From: JAOUGY01 sp963792365
GTDB lineage: Bacteria; Actinomycetota; Acidimicrobiia; Spongiisociales; ZC4RG35
Length of the DNA stretch: 64,000 bases
Direction: 5' to 3'
Assembly (NCBI GenBank): GCA_963792365.1
Contig: CAWBVW010000005.1
Coordinates: 248,001-312,000 of the forward strand
Shown here: in pieces, positions 43,196 through 52,245 of the stretch
How the letters are laid out: every line of letters begins with the position of its first letter
How positions within the stretch are numbered: position 1 is the first letter of the stretch
The notes under the pieces: generated by a model
What the model was told of the DNA's origin: nothing
Seen by the model: the letters and a program-made list of their open reading frames with translations, nothing else
Databases searched by the model: none
Translations under genes and position numbers: made by a program

Positions 43196-43597
43196 TTGAC
43201 CCAGTTTCAACACATCAACCCTGATGGGGTGTTCGACCCGTCGCACATATACAGCCACATCGTCGTTCCTCCACCCGGCCGCGTCGTGTTCATCGCCGGG
43301 CAGTGGGGCGCTGACGAGGACGGGAACCTGGTGGAGGGGGGCTTCTCGGCGCAGGTGACGGCGACATATGCGATCGTGCGCCGCCATCTCGACGTGCTCG
43401 GCATCGGACCAGCGCACGTGGCGAAGCTCACCCATTATGTCGTGGGCCTCGACCAGGACAAGCGTTCGGCGCTGCATGCTGCTGCCGGCGAGATCTGGCC
43501 GACCGACAAGCCGGCTTCGACACTGCTCGGCGTTCAACGGCTCGCACGAGACGACATGCTCTACGAGGTGGACGTCCACGCCGTCCTACCCGATTGA
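43196..43597 (+). CDS. RidA (YjgF/Rid) family protein
   Basis: A 133 aa Rid-family protein; RidA members deaminate reactive enamine/imine intermediates. Visible features are INPDGVFDPSHIYSHIVVPP, VVFIAGQWGADEDGNLVEGGF and the end STLLGVQRLARDDMLYEVDVHAVLP. The active-site Arg of RidA (usually in RxxVxVxxLP context) appears to be replaced by Val-Gln-Arg spacing here, so it may be a non-RidA Rid subgroup. TTG 43196 is chosen because GGAGGA (43185-43190) lies 5 nt upstream. Confidence 0.83.
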   Translation: MTQFQHINPDGVFDPSHIYSHIVVPPPGRVVFIAGQWGADEDGNLVEGGFSAQVTATYAIVRRHLDVLGIGPAHVAKLTHYVVGLDQDKRSALHAAAGEIWPTDKPASTLLGVQRLARDDMLYEVDVHAVLPD

Positions 43598-43669
43598 GAA
43601 GGCGGCTTCGCGACTCGGAGGGCCTAGGTGTGTGCGTCGGCCCTCGACCTCCCTCAGCCTCTCGGCCCC

Positions 43670-44611
43670 TCAGCCGGCAAAGCAGCCGTAGGCGTCATTG
43701 AGCAGCCGGAGGTCCTGAAGGGCCACCTCCCCGATCGGCGTGTCGACGGTCACATCGCGCAGTTTGGCAGTCACAGGGTTGGGATCACACCCACCATCGG
43801 AGTCGGACGGAACGAAATCGAGCACGCCGGAGGCGAGTTGCCATCGGGCCGACACCTGCGGTTGCGGCTTCCACCCTTCGATCGCGTCGTTGCAATGGTT
43901 GACCATGAGGTTCTTCCCGACCTGTACCTCCGCTTGCCAGCGCCCATCGGGAAAGGAGATGGGCGGATCGGGACTGGATCCGCTGTCCAGGGGTGCAACG
44001 AAGAGCGCCACACGCTGGTCTTCGGTGGAAACGGTGAACCCGAGTCCGCATCCCCAGGAGACGTCGAGATCCGCCTGGCCCAGCAGCGCAACCAACTCGT
44101 CGACGGTCGCCTCATCGGGGCGATACGCAGGGCCGATCGAGTCGAGAACGAGCAGGTCCACGGCTGCCGGTTCGCAGAATGCGATGTAGTTCCCCCAGTA
44201 GCCGTCAGAGCCACCGGGCAGGGCCGACGGCGGGACCAGGCCGCCGACTCCGTCGAAAGCCATCCCGTCCGTCACCACCATGCCGTCGGGCGCAAGCATG
44301 ACGGCCCGCTCGTCGTCCGACTTCGTATATGCAGCCGGGAACACCACGAGGCGAGGAGAGTCGCCGAGGTCTGCAGTCCAGCATCCGTCATCGCGCATGG
44401 TCAATGTGCCCGTGACCGGCTCCCGAGTGTGATCGTAATCGTCGCCGGGTTGTTGGACGGGCAGTGCGTCGCCACCCAGATCGGACGCACCGGGCTCTTC
44501 TACCGTGTAGGCGGGACCGCTCGGCCCTTCCAGGTCAGGCCCCTCTCCGCACGACCCAATGACAAGACCGGCGAGTGCGATCAGCGAAGCCAGGAGCACG
44601 AGCCGCCTCAC
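43670..44611 (-). CDS. Predicted secreted lipoprotein
   Basis: A 313 aa protein with a lipoprotein signal: VRRLVLLASLIALAGLVIGSC, lipobox VIGSC. The mature part has several Cys (TMRDDGCWTADLG, IAFCEPAAVDLL, SWGCGLGF, HCNDAIEGW, GGCDPNP, AYGCFAG) likely paired extracytoplasmically. GTG 44611 with an AAAGGA-type Shine-Dalgarno about 9 nt upstream. No family recognised. It converges with the RidA-family gene. Confidence 0.72.
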   Translation of the reverse strand: MRRLVLLASLIALAGLVIGSCGEGPDLEGPSGPAYTVEEPGASDLGGDALPVQQPGDDYDHTREPVTGTLTMRDDGCWTADLGDSPRLVVFPAAYTKSDDERAVMLAPDGMVVTDGMAFDGVGGLVPPSALPGGSDGYWGNYIAFCEPAAVDLLVLDSIGPAYRPDEATVDELVALLGQADLDVSWGCGLGFTVSTEDQRVALFVAPLDSGSSPDPPISFPDGRWQAEVQVGKNLMVNHCNDAIEGWKPQPQVSARWQLASGVLDFVPSDSDGGCDPNPVTAKLRDVTVDTPIGEVALQDLRLLNDAYGCFAG

Positions 44612-44896
44612 GGTGTCGTCCTTTGGTGAGAGGTGAGCTGTTCGGCATTGGACGCCCGCCGCAGGCCATCGGTTCCATTGCTCTGCCCCCGGGTCGCAGC
44701 GCGTGGGGACTCCGACGCCGGGCCATGCCCGATCTGTCAGAATCGGCTCGGCCATGGCTGTTCAAGAGCTTCCGACACGCGGTCCGGGAAACGCCAGAGG
44801 GGCCCGGCCGGGTCGCAATGCCGTGATCTCGGGGGAAACCTCGACCGCCTTGCCCATGGCGCGAGCTCGGGCCGACGCGTGTGCGGCGGGCAACAC

Positions 44897-46048
44897 GTGA
44901 GCCGCCTGACCGGAAGGGCCCAGGCTGCGGTCGCCAGCCGGTTCGTGCGCAGTGCGATATACGAGGGCACGTCGGGAAGGGTGTGGTTCGCAGGGTCCGA
45001 ACAGCGCGCACCCAGCATTGCGTCGTTCTTCTGCGGGGCCGACGCCCATCTGGCCAACCGCGATCGCCTCTGGCGCCGGAACATCCCCGATCGGATCACC
45101 GAGGTCGCATCCGCAGGCGGTCTCCCGATCGTTCAGGTCCACAAGCGCGACTCGGGCCTCGGCGACATCATGGCGCTCGCCATCGAGGTCCCCCTGCTGG
45201 TCGACATCCACACGGATCTGCCCGACGATGTGGAAACATTGCGGGCGAACCTTCGAACGTCGACCACCCGCGAGGATCTCCGGCGGATTCGCCGTGCCGG
45301 GTTCAGCTACAGGATCACCAGCGATCCGGATGCCGTGCGCGAGTTCCATTCAAGACACTACGGGCCGCTCGTGGCGGATCGGTTTCCTGAAGACGGCACC
45401 GTCGCCCCAGTCGAGAGCATGCTGCGGAACCTGGACCGGGGCGGGGAGCTGATCTGCGCCGATATCGACGGAACCTGGGTGGCCGGAATGTTCAACGTAG
45501 GCCAGGAAGCCACCTACTCGTTGAGAAGCCTCGGCATCCGCGATGCGGACATGGCCGTTCGCCAGAAGCGGGTGGCTTCGGCCCTCATCGTCCGAAGTCT
45601 CGAGCGGGCAGTCGAGCTCGGCAAAGCGCAGGCCTCCCTGGGCCGCGCGCTGCCATTCCTGGGCAAGGGCCCGATCTGGTTCAAGGCGAAGTGGGGCGGG
45701 ATCGTCACGCTCGGCCCTCCCACAACGTATCTACACATCTTCGTGGATCTGCGCCACGCCACCGTACGCAGGATGCTGTCTTCGACCCCGATCATCCACG
45801 TCGTGAGCGGATCCCTCGCAGCAACCACTTGGATGGAGCCTGGGGAAGAAGCGCTACGCACGACGCTCCGCGAAGCAGGACGCTACCCAGGTATCTCGCA
45901 TTGGTACGTCCTGGGGAGGCCTGAGACCCTTGCTGCGGGCGCCGAGCACCTTGCTGCGTCCGGGCGGATCGTCCCGATCCCCGTGGACTCGGACACACAT
46001 CGCCCCGTCTGGCTGGGCGAGGCTCTCCCCTCCCCCAGTGCTCGCTGA
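44897..46048 (+). CDS. GNAT-like (FemAB/CelD-type) acyltransferase
   Basis: A 383 aa protein whose middle resembles Acetyltransf_6/FemAB proteins: TTREDLRRIRRAGFSYRIT, then VREFHSRHYGPLVADRFPED, an acetyl-CoA-fold strand pair around GELICADIDGTWVAGMFNV, and VASALIVRSLERAVELGKAQ. Such enzymes modify cell-wall or exopolysaccharide precursors. The start is set at GTG 44897; no clear Shine-Dalgarno. The family call is moderate and the substrate unknown. Confidence 0.6.
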   Translation: MSRLTGRAQAAVASRFVRSAIYEGTSGRVWFAGSEQRAPSIASFFCGADAHLANRDRLWRRNIPDRITEVASAGGLPIVQVHKRDSGLGDIMALAIEVPLLVDIHTDLPDDVETLRANLRTSTTREDLRRIRRAGFSYRITSDPDAVREFHSRHYGPLVADRFPEDGTVAPVESMLRNLDRGGELICADIDGTWVAGMFNVGQEATYSLRSLGIRDADMAVRQKRVASALIVRSLERAVELGKAQASLGRALPFLGKGPIWFKAKWGGIVTLGPPTTYLHIFVDLRHATVRRMLSSTPIIHVVSGSLAATTWMEPGEEALRTTLREAGRYPGISHWYVLGRPETLAAGAEHLAASGRIVPIPVDSDTHRPVWLGEALPSPSAR

Positions 46049-46252
46049 CCGACCGACGGCGTCCCCACGAGATACGAACGCACGTCCACGTCCGAAGCGT
46101 CGGCCCCGGAGGGTGGATGAGAGTGAGAGCATCGTCTCTTCAAACAGGCCGACCTGGCCAATCGGCATGTGCCAATTCGGCCCCGGATAGGCGTGCGATC
46201 CTGCCAGGATGAAACTGGTTGCCACTCCGGCGGCCAGCCTGGAGGCACACTC

Positions 46253-46378
46253 ATGGCATCGAAGGACAAAGGCGGAAAAGGCTCCAAGAAGCCCGCTGCC
46301 AAGAACCTCAAAGAGAAGCGCGCCGCCAAGAAGGGCAAGCGGGACGACGCCGCCGCCAAGTCGCACAAGATCATCTGA
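46253..46378 (+). CDS. Small Lys/Ala-rich basic protein
   Basis: A 41 aa protein starting MASKDKGGKGSKKPAAKNLK and ending AAKSHKII, about one third Lys. GGAGG at 46241-46245 lies 7 nt before ATG 46253, which supports real translation. The composition resembles small nucleic-acid-binding or disordered proteins common in actinobacteria. No helical hydrophobic segment. Function unknown. Confidence 0.6.
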   Translation: MASKDKGGKGSKKPAAKNLKEKRAAKKGKRDDAAAKSHKII

Positions 46379-46479
46379 GTCGAAACTCGGGTTCCTGCGG
46401 CGTGCATCGAGACTGGCGCCGACGCCATCGCGGGCGAGACGCGAGCGGATGCGAGAACGCCGGTCGCTCGATGGCCTGA

Positions 46480-46860
46480 CTGCGACCGGAGTCGGGCGGA
46501 CGGACCGATCCGCGGGTCGTCAGCCGACGACCGGTCGCCCGGCTTCGCCCGGTCCTGGCCAACCACTACCCACGCCGGACCGTACTGCTGGCGGACGCCT
46601 GCACCCGGGGCACCATCGACTCGGGGTATCGATGCAACGAGGTGAGAGGCAAGGGCCGAGCACAACTTCCTTCCACGGTCATCGTGGAGACCAAATCCGC
46701 GGGAAAGCCGGGACCGCTCCACTGCTTGTTGTGGAGAGCCGGGTACCGGCCGCAGCGGGTCAGCGAGTACTACACGGGTCTGGCCGTCGCCCGCGGCGGG
46801 CTGCCCGCCAACAAGTGGTATCGCAGCATCGTCCGCTACTTCGAGTCGGGGTGCGGAGCG
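46480..46860 (+). pseudogene. Remnant of a VTC-domain polyphosphate polymerase gene
   Basis: One frame keeps the C-terminal half of a VTC domain: RLRPVLANHYPRRTVLLADA, then TIDSGYRCNEV, TVIVETKSAGKPGPLHCLLW, AGYRPQRVSEYYTGLAVARG and LPANKWYRSIVRYF. These match actinobacterial VTC proteins (V/I-VETKS, S-x-Y-x-TG and LPANKW are typical). An in-frame TGA at 46477-46479 cuts off the N-terminal half and the start is not recoverable by eye. The partner CYTH/DUF4956 gene usually next to VTC is absent. Decayed gene is the likely reading. Confidence 0.5.
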
Positions 46861-47002
46861 CACCCCCAACCCTGGTCCAGCGCTCTCCCGAACCTGGGCC
46901 GCGAACGCGTATTGGCTCCGGCCACCTGGGTGACAGCACCCGACGACCAGACGCAGTTTCGCCTGGTCAGTGGCGCCAACGCTCATCCGACCCGCCGGGT
47001 CA

Positions 47003-48172
47003 TCAGCGGACGAGCACTCGGCGCAATCGCCACGTTGCCAGCACGCCGAGCACCGTGGCGTAGCCGACCAGGATGAGGAGGAACGCCCAGATGTCCGCCA
47101 ACCCGCCATCCTCTGCGACCAGCTTCTGGAACGCCTCGAGTGCCCAGGCGTGGGGCGTGACATGTGCGACCCGATACACGGTGTCGGACAGGAGCTCGAA
47201 CACGGCGAGTGGGAACATGCACCCTCCCAGGGCTGCCAGTCCCAGTCCGAGCGCAGTAGAGATGGCACCGGCTTGCTGTTCGCTGCTCACCAGCGCGCCG
47301 AGCAGCATGGCGGCTGCGGTGGACACCAGCGAAAAGGTGAGAACGGTGAGGATGGAGCCGAGGGGCGACCCCCACTCGACTCCGAAGATCAGCCAGGTGC
47401 CGACGAAGATGAAGCCTCCCTGGACCGTGGCGAGCGTGAAGCGGCTCAGCGCCTCGCCCGCCAGCATCGTTCGGATGGGTGTGGGCGTCGAGTACATCCG
47501 TCGCGACACTCCCAGCTGGCGCGAGCGAACCAAGGTGATGGCGCCGTTGAGCGTGGTGATGAAGATGAACAACACCAGCATTCCCTGGGCGTAGATGTCG
47601 AATTGTCCGAGTCCGGCCAGCACGAAAGGCTCGCCGGCGATCGACGCCACCACCTCGACGGGTGGCAGCGCCTCTTGGGCAATCATGGCGACGGCGAGGG
47701 CGTCATCGAAGCTCCCGGCCCCGGTTTGCTCAGCGAAGCGAGCCGTCCGCAGCAGCGTCGCCTGTTGCGTGACGGCGGCCCTGATCACCTCGCTTATCCC
47801 CTGGATCTCTTGTCCCGCTCTGGTCACCAGCTGGATCTCGACATCCCCACCTGAGCGGAGTGTCGATTCGTATCCACCGGGGACGATCACCGCTGCCCGC
47901 AATCCGCCCCGCTCGACCTGGCGAATCGCAGAGTCTTCGTCGTCGAGCTGGACGACCTCGAAGCCCTCGACGGTCTCGAGGATGCCGAGCAGCTCTGCCG
48001 TGAGGGCATCGTCGTCTGCCACGGTGAAGCCGAGCTTGGGTGTCGACGCCCCACCCTGCATGGCACCGAGGAGCAGAACGATCAGCATCGGGAGCAGGAA
48101 GACGCTGAAGATCGCCTGCCGATCACGGAAGAACCGGACCAGGTTCACCCGGGCGATGGCAACGGCCTTCAT
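47003..48172 (-). CDS. ABC-2 type permease, second subunit
   Basis: A 389 aa membrane subunit of an ABC exporter. One N-terminal helix (FFRDRQAIFSVFLLPMLIVLLLG) is followed by a large extracytoplasmic domain and about five C-terminal helices, the DrrB/NatB/YhgE-like ABC-2 layout. ATG 48172 overlaps the stop of the other permease (ATGA). It ends the operon ATPase-permease-permease. Substrate could be a drug, peptide or lipid; not predictable. Confidence 0.88.
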   Translation of the reverse strand: MKAVAIARVNLVRFFRDRQAIFSVFLLPMLIVLLLGAMQGGASTPKLGFTVADDDALTAELLGILETVEGFEVVQLDDEDSAIRQVERGGLRAAVIVPGGYESTLRSGGDVEIQLVTRAGQEIQGISEVIRAAVTQQATLLRTARFAEQTGAGSFDDALAVAMIAQEALPPVEVVASIAGEPFVLAGLGQFDIYAQGMLVLFIFITTLNGAITLVRSRQLGVSRRMYSTPTPIRTMLAGEALSRFTLATVQGGFIFVGTWLIFGVEWGSPLGSILTVLTFSLVSTAAAMLLGALVSSEQQAGAISTALGLGLAALGGCMFPLAVFELLSDTVYRVAHVTPHAWALEAFQKLVAEDGGLADIWAFLLILVGYATVLGVLATWRLRRVLVR

Positions 48173-49371
48173 GGCCGCAGCCCCTTACGCAGCCGGCTGA
48201 TCCCCACCGCTCCGGTGACGAGGCCGAACCCCAGCATCGCCAGCACCGGTACGACGACGACCGTGAGATCGTCGGATCGGAGGTCGGCCAGTCCCTGCAT
48301 GAACCACCCGTGGGGGGAGATGAAGCGCAGCGAGGCCAAGAGCCCGCCCGCCTGAGAGACGTCGAAGAATGTGCCACCCAGGAAGCCGAGCACCATGCCC
48401 GTCATCGAGCCGAAGGCGGTTGCCTGCTCCTCGGAGCGTGCGAATCCGGCGATGATGGAGACGATACCGATGGCTGCCACGATCGCCGCCAGCACGAGCA
48501 GCGTCACACCGAGCGGAGGACCCCAATCGGCGTCAACCACAAAGGTGGTCGCCACGAACAGCACTGCCATGCTGACCAGGCCGACGAGGAATGCGCTCAG
48601 CATCTTGCCTCCGAGCACGGACGTCCGCGAGATGGGCGACGACAAAAGCCGGGACATGGTCCCGGTGCGTCGCTCTTCCAGCAATCCGGTGATCCCGGAC
48701 TGCACCGTGAAGAACAGGAAGAAGATCGCCATCCCCGCCGCATAGAACGTCACACCGTCGAGCTGTTTGGTCGATGCGGTGTCGTCTCGAACCGTGACCG
48801 GGTTGGGGGTCTGGAGCACCTCGACGCCAGTGACCAAGCGGTCGACCTCACCACCGACCATGTTCTCGACCGTGGCCACCGCCACCCGCACAGACGTCAG
48901 TTCGCTCGCAAATCCCTCCGCCATGGCGACCGCAATGCCGGCCTCGGTCTCGGACCCCTGGTTGCCGATCACCTGAATGGTCACCGGGCGCTCAGATTGC
49001 ACATCGGCGCTGAAACCCGCCGGGAAGATGATGGCGGCGTCCGCCGAGTCTGTGCCCTCTGTGCCGCCGAGCGGCGTGACCTCGGTATCGACCATCGCCT
49101 CGGCCTCGGCCAGGGTGCCAACTTCGATCACCGCGATGCCTTCGGCGCCACCGAGCACGTTCTCGACGAACAGGCGCGGAATCGGACCTCCGTCCAGATC
49201 GACGACCGCATACCTGCCTTCGAACTCGAACCCGGACAAGGGATTGAGCACAAAACCGAACACCAGTGCCAGCCCCAGCGGCGCCCCGATGCCGATGATG
49301 TAGGCCGACCGGTCGCGAAGCCGCTGCTTCAGGTCCTTGCGGGCGATGGTCCAGGCTGCTCCCATCATCAC
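48169..49371 (-). CDS. ABC-2 type permease, first subunit
   Basis: A 400 aa permease like its neighbour: N-terminal WTIARKDLKQRLRDRSAYIIGI, extracytoplasmic domain with ERPVTIQVIGNQGSETEAG, then helices starting GVTFYAAGMAIFFLFFTVQSG followed by GLLEERRTGTMSRLLSSPIS, a hallmark of ABC-2 permeases. GTG 49371 forms a GTGA overlap with the ATPase stop; ATG 49368 is nearly equivalent. It likely heterodimerises with the downstream permease. Confidence 0.88.
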   Translation of the reverse strand: MMMGAAWTIARKDLKQRLRDRSAYIIGIGAPLGLALVFGFVLNPLSGFEFEGRYAVVDLDGGPIPRLFVENVLGGAEGIAVIEVGTLAEAEAMVDTEVTPLGGTEGTDSADAAIIFPAGFSADVQSERPVTIQVIGNQGSETEAGIAVAMAEGFASELTSVRVAVATVENMVGGEVDRLVTGVEVLQTPNPVTVRDDTASTKQLDGVTFYAAGMAIFFLFFTVQSGITGLLEERRTGTMSRLLSSPISRTSVLGGKMLSAFLVGLVSMAVLFVATTFVVDADWGPPLGVTLLVLAAIVAAIGIVSIIAGFARSEEQATAFGSMTGMVLGFLGGTFFDVSQAGGLLASLRFISPHGWFMQGLADLRSDDLTVVVVPVLAMLGFGLVTGAVGISRLRKGLRP

Positions 49372-50321
49372 TCCCGCAGCGCTCGTCCAGTCAGCTTGAG
49401 GAACACCGACTCGAGGTCGGCGGAGTCGACGTCGACGCTCTTGACCATCGAACCGGTACGTCCGGCAACCTCCAGAATCTGTGGAAGGTGATCGTGCGCG
49501 CGATCGACGATGAGCACGATCTCATCGCCGGTTACGCCTGCGTCGTCGACCGCCTCCAGCGCGCCCAACGCAGAAGCCGTGGCAGCCAGCGATCCGGTGG
49601 CGGTGAGCGTCAGCCGATCCCGCTGACCAACGATGCGGACCAGATCGGCCTGGGTCCCCTCGGCGATCAACCGTCCCTGGTCGACGATGCCGATCCGGTC
49701 ACACAGACGCTCGGCTTCCTCCATGTAATGGGTCGTGTAGAGGACCGCCATGCCCTCCTCGCCGAGACGTTCCACACTGTCGAGAATCGCATTGCGGCTC
49801 TGGGGATCCACCCCCACCGTCGGCTCGTCCAGGATCAGCAGGGTGGGCCGGTGCAGCAGGCCCACGCCGATGTTGAGCCGCCTCTTCATGCCACCCGAGT
49901 AGTGCTCGGTCCTATCGCCTGCCCGGTCGGTCAACTCGATGATGTCGAGAACCTCGGCCACCCGGCGCCCCAGTTCAGTGCCCTTGATCCCCTGCAGTCG
50001 GCCGAAGAACTCCAAGTTCTCGACGCCATCCAGGTCGGGATAGATCGCCAGATCCTGAGGGACGAGTCCCACCAGCCGCTTGGTATGGGTCGCATCCGGG
50101 TTCATCGGCTCACCGGCGATCCGGATATCGCCGGCATCGGGCTCCAGCAGCCCGGCGATCATCGAAATGGTCGTGGTCTTGCCGGCCCCGTTCGGTCCGA
50201 GCAGCCCATAGGTCTCACCCGGGCCGACGCTGAATCCGAGTTCTCGAACCACGGTGTTGTCGCCAAACGACTTGCTCAACCCGAAGCACTCGAGCACCGG
50301 CTCACCAGAGGGCACGGTCAT
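49368..50321 (-). CDS. ABC transporter ATP-binding protein (DrrA/CcmA type)
   Basis: A 317 aa ATPase energising the two ABC-2 permeases. Walker A LLGPNGAGKTTT, Q-loop VGLVPQDLAIYP, signature HYSGGMKRRLNIG, Walker B LLILDEPTVGVDP and H-loop YTTHYMEE are all present. The C-terminal extension (ending VFLKLTGRALRE) is the DrrA-type regulatory tail. It is first gene of the operon. Confidence 0.93.
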   Translation of the reverse strand: MTVPSGEPVLECFGLSKSFGDNTVVRELGFSVGPGETYGLLGPNGAGKTTTISMIAGLLEPDAGDIRIAGEPMNPDATHTKRLVGLVPQDLAIYPDLDGVENLEFFGRLQGIKGTELGRRVAEVLDIIELTDRAGDRTEHYSGGMKRRLNIGVGLLHRPTLLILDEPTVGVDPQSRNAILDSVERLGEEGMAVLYTTHYMEEAERLCDRIGIVDQGRLIAEGTQADLVRIVGQRDRLTLTATGSLAATASALGALEAVDDAGVTGDEIVLIVDRAHDHLPQILEVAGRTGSMVKSVDVDSADLESVFLKLTGRALRE

Positions 50322-50752
50322 GTTGATCTCCGATTCGGGTCCTCACCTTCCATCAGGGACGGCGCCTGTGCCAGAGCCAAACGACTCGATCCGAAACGCG
50401 ACCAGGAGCCTGGCATCGCTGGTGACGGAGGGTCACGCAGTGAGATCCCTACTCCTGCGCCAAGGTCATCCGGCCTTCCGTGGACGAGGGCTTCTCGGCC
50501 GGCACGGTGGTCAAGGCGACTCACGCCATTCACCAATGCAGCGTGTACGTGGCTTGGTCGTGCCCACCCCGCAGAGATCGGGCCACCGCCGCCGACGGGG
50601 TCCAGCATGTCGGCGTGGGCGCACATCGGGACGCTGGCACTCCACTCTCAATACTTGCCACGCCGACTTGGACGTCAGTGGCGAACTGAGCGCCTCGATC
50701 TCACAGCGGGTGAGTCCACTGTGGCACGACGCCCGCACATGACTCCCCTCAC
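50322..50752. other. Region without a recognised gene
   Basis: A 431-bp stretch between the ABC ATPase start and the inverted repeat. No frame on either strand shows recognisable family features. It is not a continuation of the BTAD regulator, whose coding similarity stops at the repeat arm. A promoter for the ABC operon should lie near 50330-50450 but was not identified. Confidence 0.35.
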
Positions 50753-50806
50753 CGGCTACGACGATGAAGCCGCGGTACTCCTGCAGCGGCTTCATCGTCG
50801 TAGCCG
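50753..50806. repeat. Perfect 21-bp inverted repeat with 12-nt spacer
   Basis: Left arm 50753-50773 and right arm 50786-50806 are exact reverse complements; the spacer is GGTACTCCTGCA (50774-50785). The right arm, read on the minus strand, encodes GYDDEAA of the BTAD regulator. The left arm plus spacer, read on the plus strand, encodes GYDDEAAVLL, which is the expected continuation. The repeat therefore marks an inverted duplication or fold-back breakpoint. Confidence 0.85.
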
Positions 50807-51718
50807 CGCACCGACTGGACGAGCGCACTGCCCAACTCGACCATGGTGGCCCCAGAAGCCTGCTATCACCGGCCCGCTCTGCCTCTGCGACCGACCGGCG
50901 CAAGCATTCCATGCCGGCATCTACGGCACCCGCATCGACCGGCGCCAGCCCGGCGTCGAGAAGAGCCTTCGCAACGGCCCGGGGTGGAACACCGGGCCGG
51001 ATCGGTGATTGTGGCGCGTGCAGCGCTCCACAATGCCGCGGACGGATCAGTACCCAACTCGGACCGAAACATGTCGGTGGTCGAGGCGACATGACGTTCT
51101 GCCGCATCGGCCATACCGGCGGCCACGAGCGACTTCACGAACAGGACGTGCGCTCCTTCGCCGAAGGGTCGCCGGCTCACCGCCAACTGTCCCAAACCCG
51201 TGGCCCTCTCGTGATCGCCAAGCGACAGTGCCCGCAGGATGGCCTGGCGAAGCTGGCCGTCGATCACGGCCGCCGTGCGCTCCCTCTCGACCAACAGCCA
51301 CGACTCGAACTCCGGACTCGAGTGCGGATCGATGTCCAGAAGAAAATCGCCCACATCGATGCGGTCCAAGTGGCCGCCGGCCAATTCCCACACGTCGACA
51401 CCGGCGCCGGCAGGGAGGTTCGCGATGACTGGGTCGCCAGACATCGCTTCTGCCGAACCAAGCGTCCGTCGCAGCTCGGCCAGGCTCCAGCGCAGCGAAC
51501 CGAGAGGATCATCAGCCCGGTATTCACATCAGCCGACGGCTCCCCAACTCAACGCGCAGTCTCAACAACTCGCGAGATAGCTGCCGCTTGCCGATCGGAT
51601 GCTCGGCAAGCAGCACCCGGGCAAGGAGCGCCCATGGCTTGTTGCCCCGGATGCTTCGGATCTGACCGTCGCAGTCGCGAATCTCGGGCGGCCCGATGAG
51701 CTTGATACGGGTGTTCAT
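50786..51718 (-). pseudogene. BTAD/SARP-type transcriptional regulator, broken in several frames
   Basis: Fragments of an activator of the SARP/BTAD class. 51718 to about 51540: start RIKLIGPPEIRDCDG and NKPWALLARVLLAEHPIGKR (winged-helix region). About 51517 to 51040 in another frame: DDPLGSLRWSLAELRRTLG, then LPAGAGVDVWEL and WLLVERERTAAVIDGQLRQA (TPR-like BTAD domain). About 51030 to 50880: VAKALLDAGLAPVDAGAVDAG in a third frame. About 50840 to 50786: ELGSALVQSVRGYDDEAA in a further frame, ending at the inverted repeat. At least three frameshifts plus 3' truncation make this a pseudogene. Confidence 0.72.
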
Positions 51719-51858
51719 TGCGCACGAAACCTACCGTCGAAGCGTGTGACGGGACGTGTGGGCTGCGCCCCGCCATTCATTTCTCGGCTCACGCGATCGC
51801 ACACACGGTGAGTTGGGATGGTCAGTGCCGAAGGGTCCCTACGAGAAGGAGCGTACCC

Positions 51859-52245
51859 ATGACCACATTCATCATCGAACGGGAGATTCCCGGCGCAAGC
51901 ACGCTGAGCGCAGAGGAACTGGCCTCCATCGCCGCGAAGTCGAATGAAGTCGTCGCCGGGCTGAAGGTTCCCTATACCTGGCTGCACAACTACGTCGCGG
52001 GCGACAAGATCTACTGCGTCCATGAGGCCGAAGATGCCGAGGCGGTACGGGAACATGCTCGGCGCGACGGATTCCCTGCCAATGCGGTAGTCGAGGTGAC
52101 TTCCCTCATCGGACCGCAGGCGGCATCAATGGCGCAACACCGGGAGCCTGCATCCCCGCCAGAGCGGGGATGCAGGCTGATCGCGACCGTCTTCGTGCGC
52201 GTGGAACGCGCCGGTCAGCTCAGCTCGTCGAACATCGGCTGGTAG
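51859..52245 (+). CDS. DUF4242-type small protein with anomalous C-terminal extension
   Basis: The first 95 residues fit DUF4242 proteins: MTTFIIEREIPGASTLSAEE, NEVVAGLKVPYTWLHNYVAG, DKIYCVHEAEDAEAVREHAR and PANAVVEVTSLIGP. These are small proteins of unknown function, sometimes near two-component or nickel-related genes. AGAAGGAG precedes ATG 51859. After residue 95 the frame runs through a strong hairpin (52146-52177) and into the antisense of the next gene before stopping at 52245, so the tail is probably not native and a stop may have been lost. Confidence 0.72.
   Translation: MTTFIIEREIPGASTLSAEELASIAAKSNEVVAGLKVPYTWLHNYVAGDKIYCVHEAEDAEAVREHARRDGFPANAVVEVTSLIGPQAASMAQHREPASPPERGCRLIATVFVRVERAGQLSSSNIGW
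52146..52177. terminator. Perfect 14-bp hairpin between convergent genes
   Basis: Arms 52146-52159 and 52164-52177 are exact 14-base complements around a CAGA loop. It sits between the end of the DUF4242-type domain and the stop (52215) of the convergent ABC substrate-binding gene, so it is probably a bidirectional terminator. There is no T-tract on either side. Confidence 0.7.

Noticed and set aside
43617..43645. 7-bp inverted repeat between the RidA and lipoprotein genes
   Set aside because: Short stem with a 15-nt loop; expected by chance in high-GC sequence.
49488..51008. Long plus-strand frame antisense to the ABC ATPase
   Set aside because: Composition typical of antisense of a high-GC gene; only its GYDDEAAVLL stretch is meaningful, and this comes from the inverted repeat.
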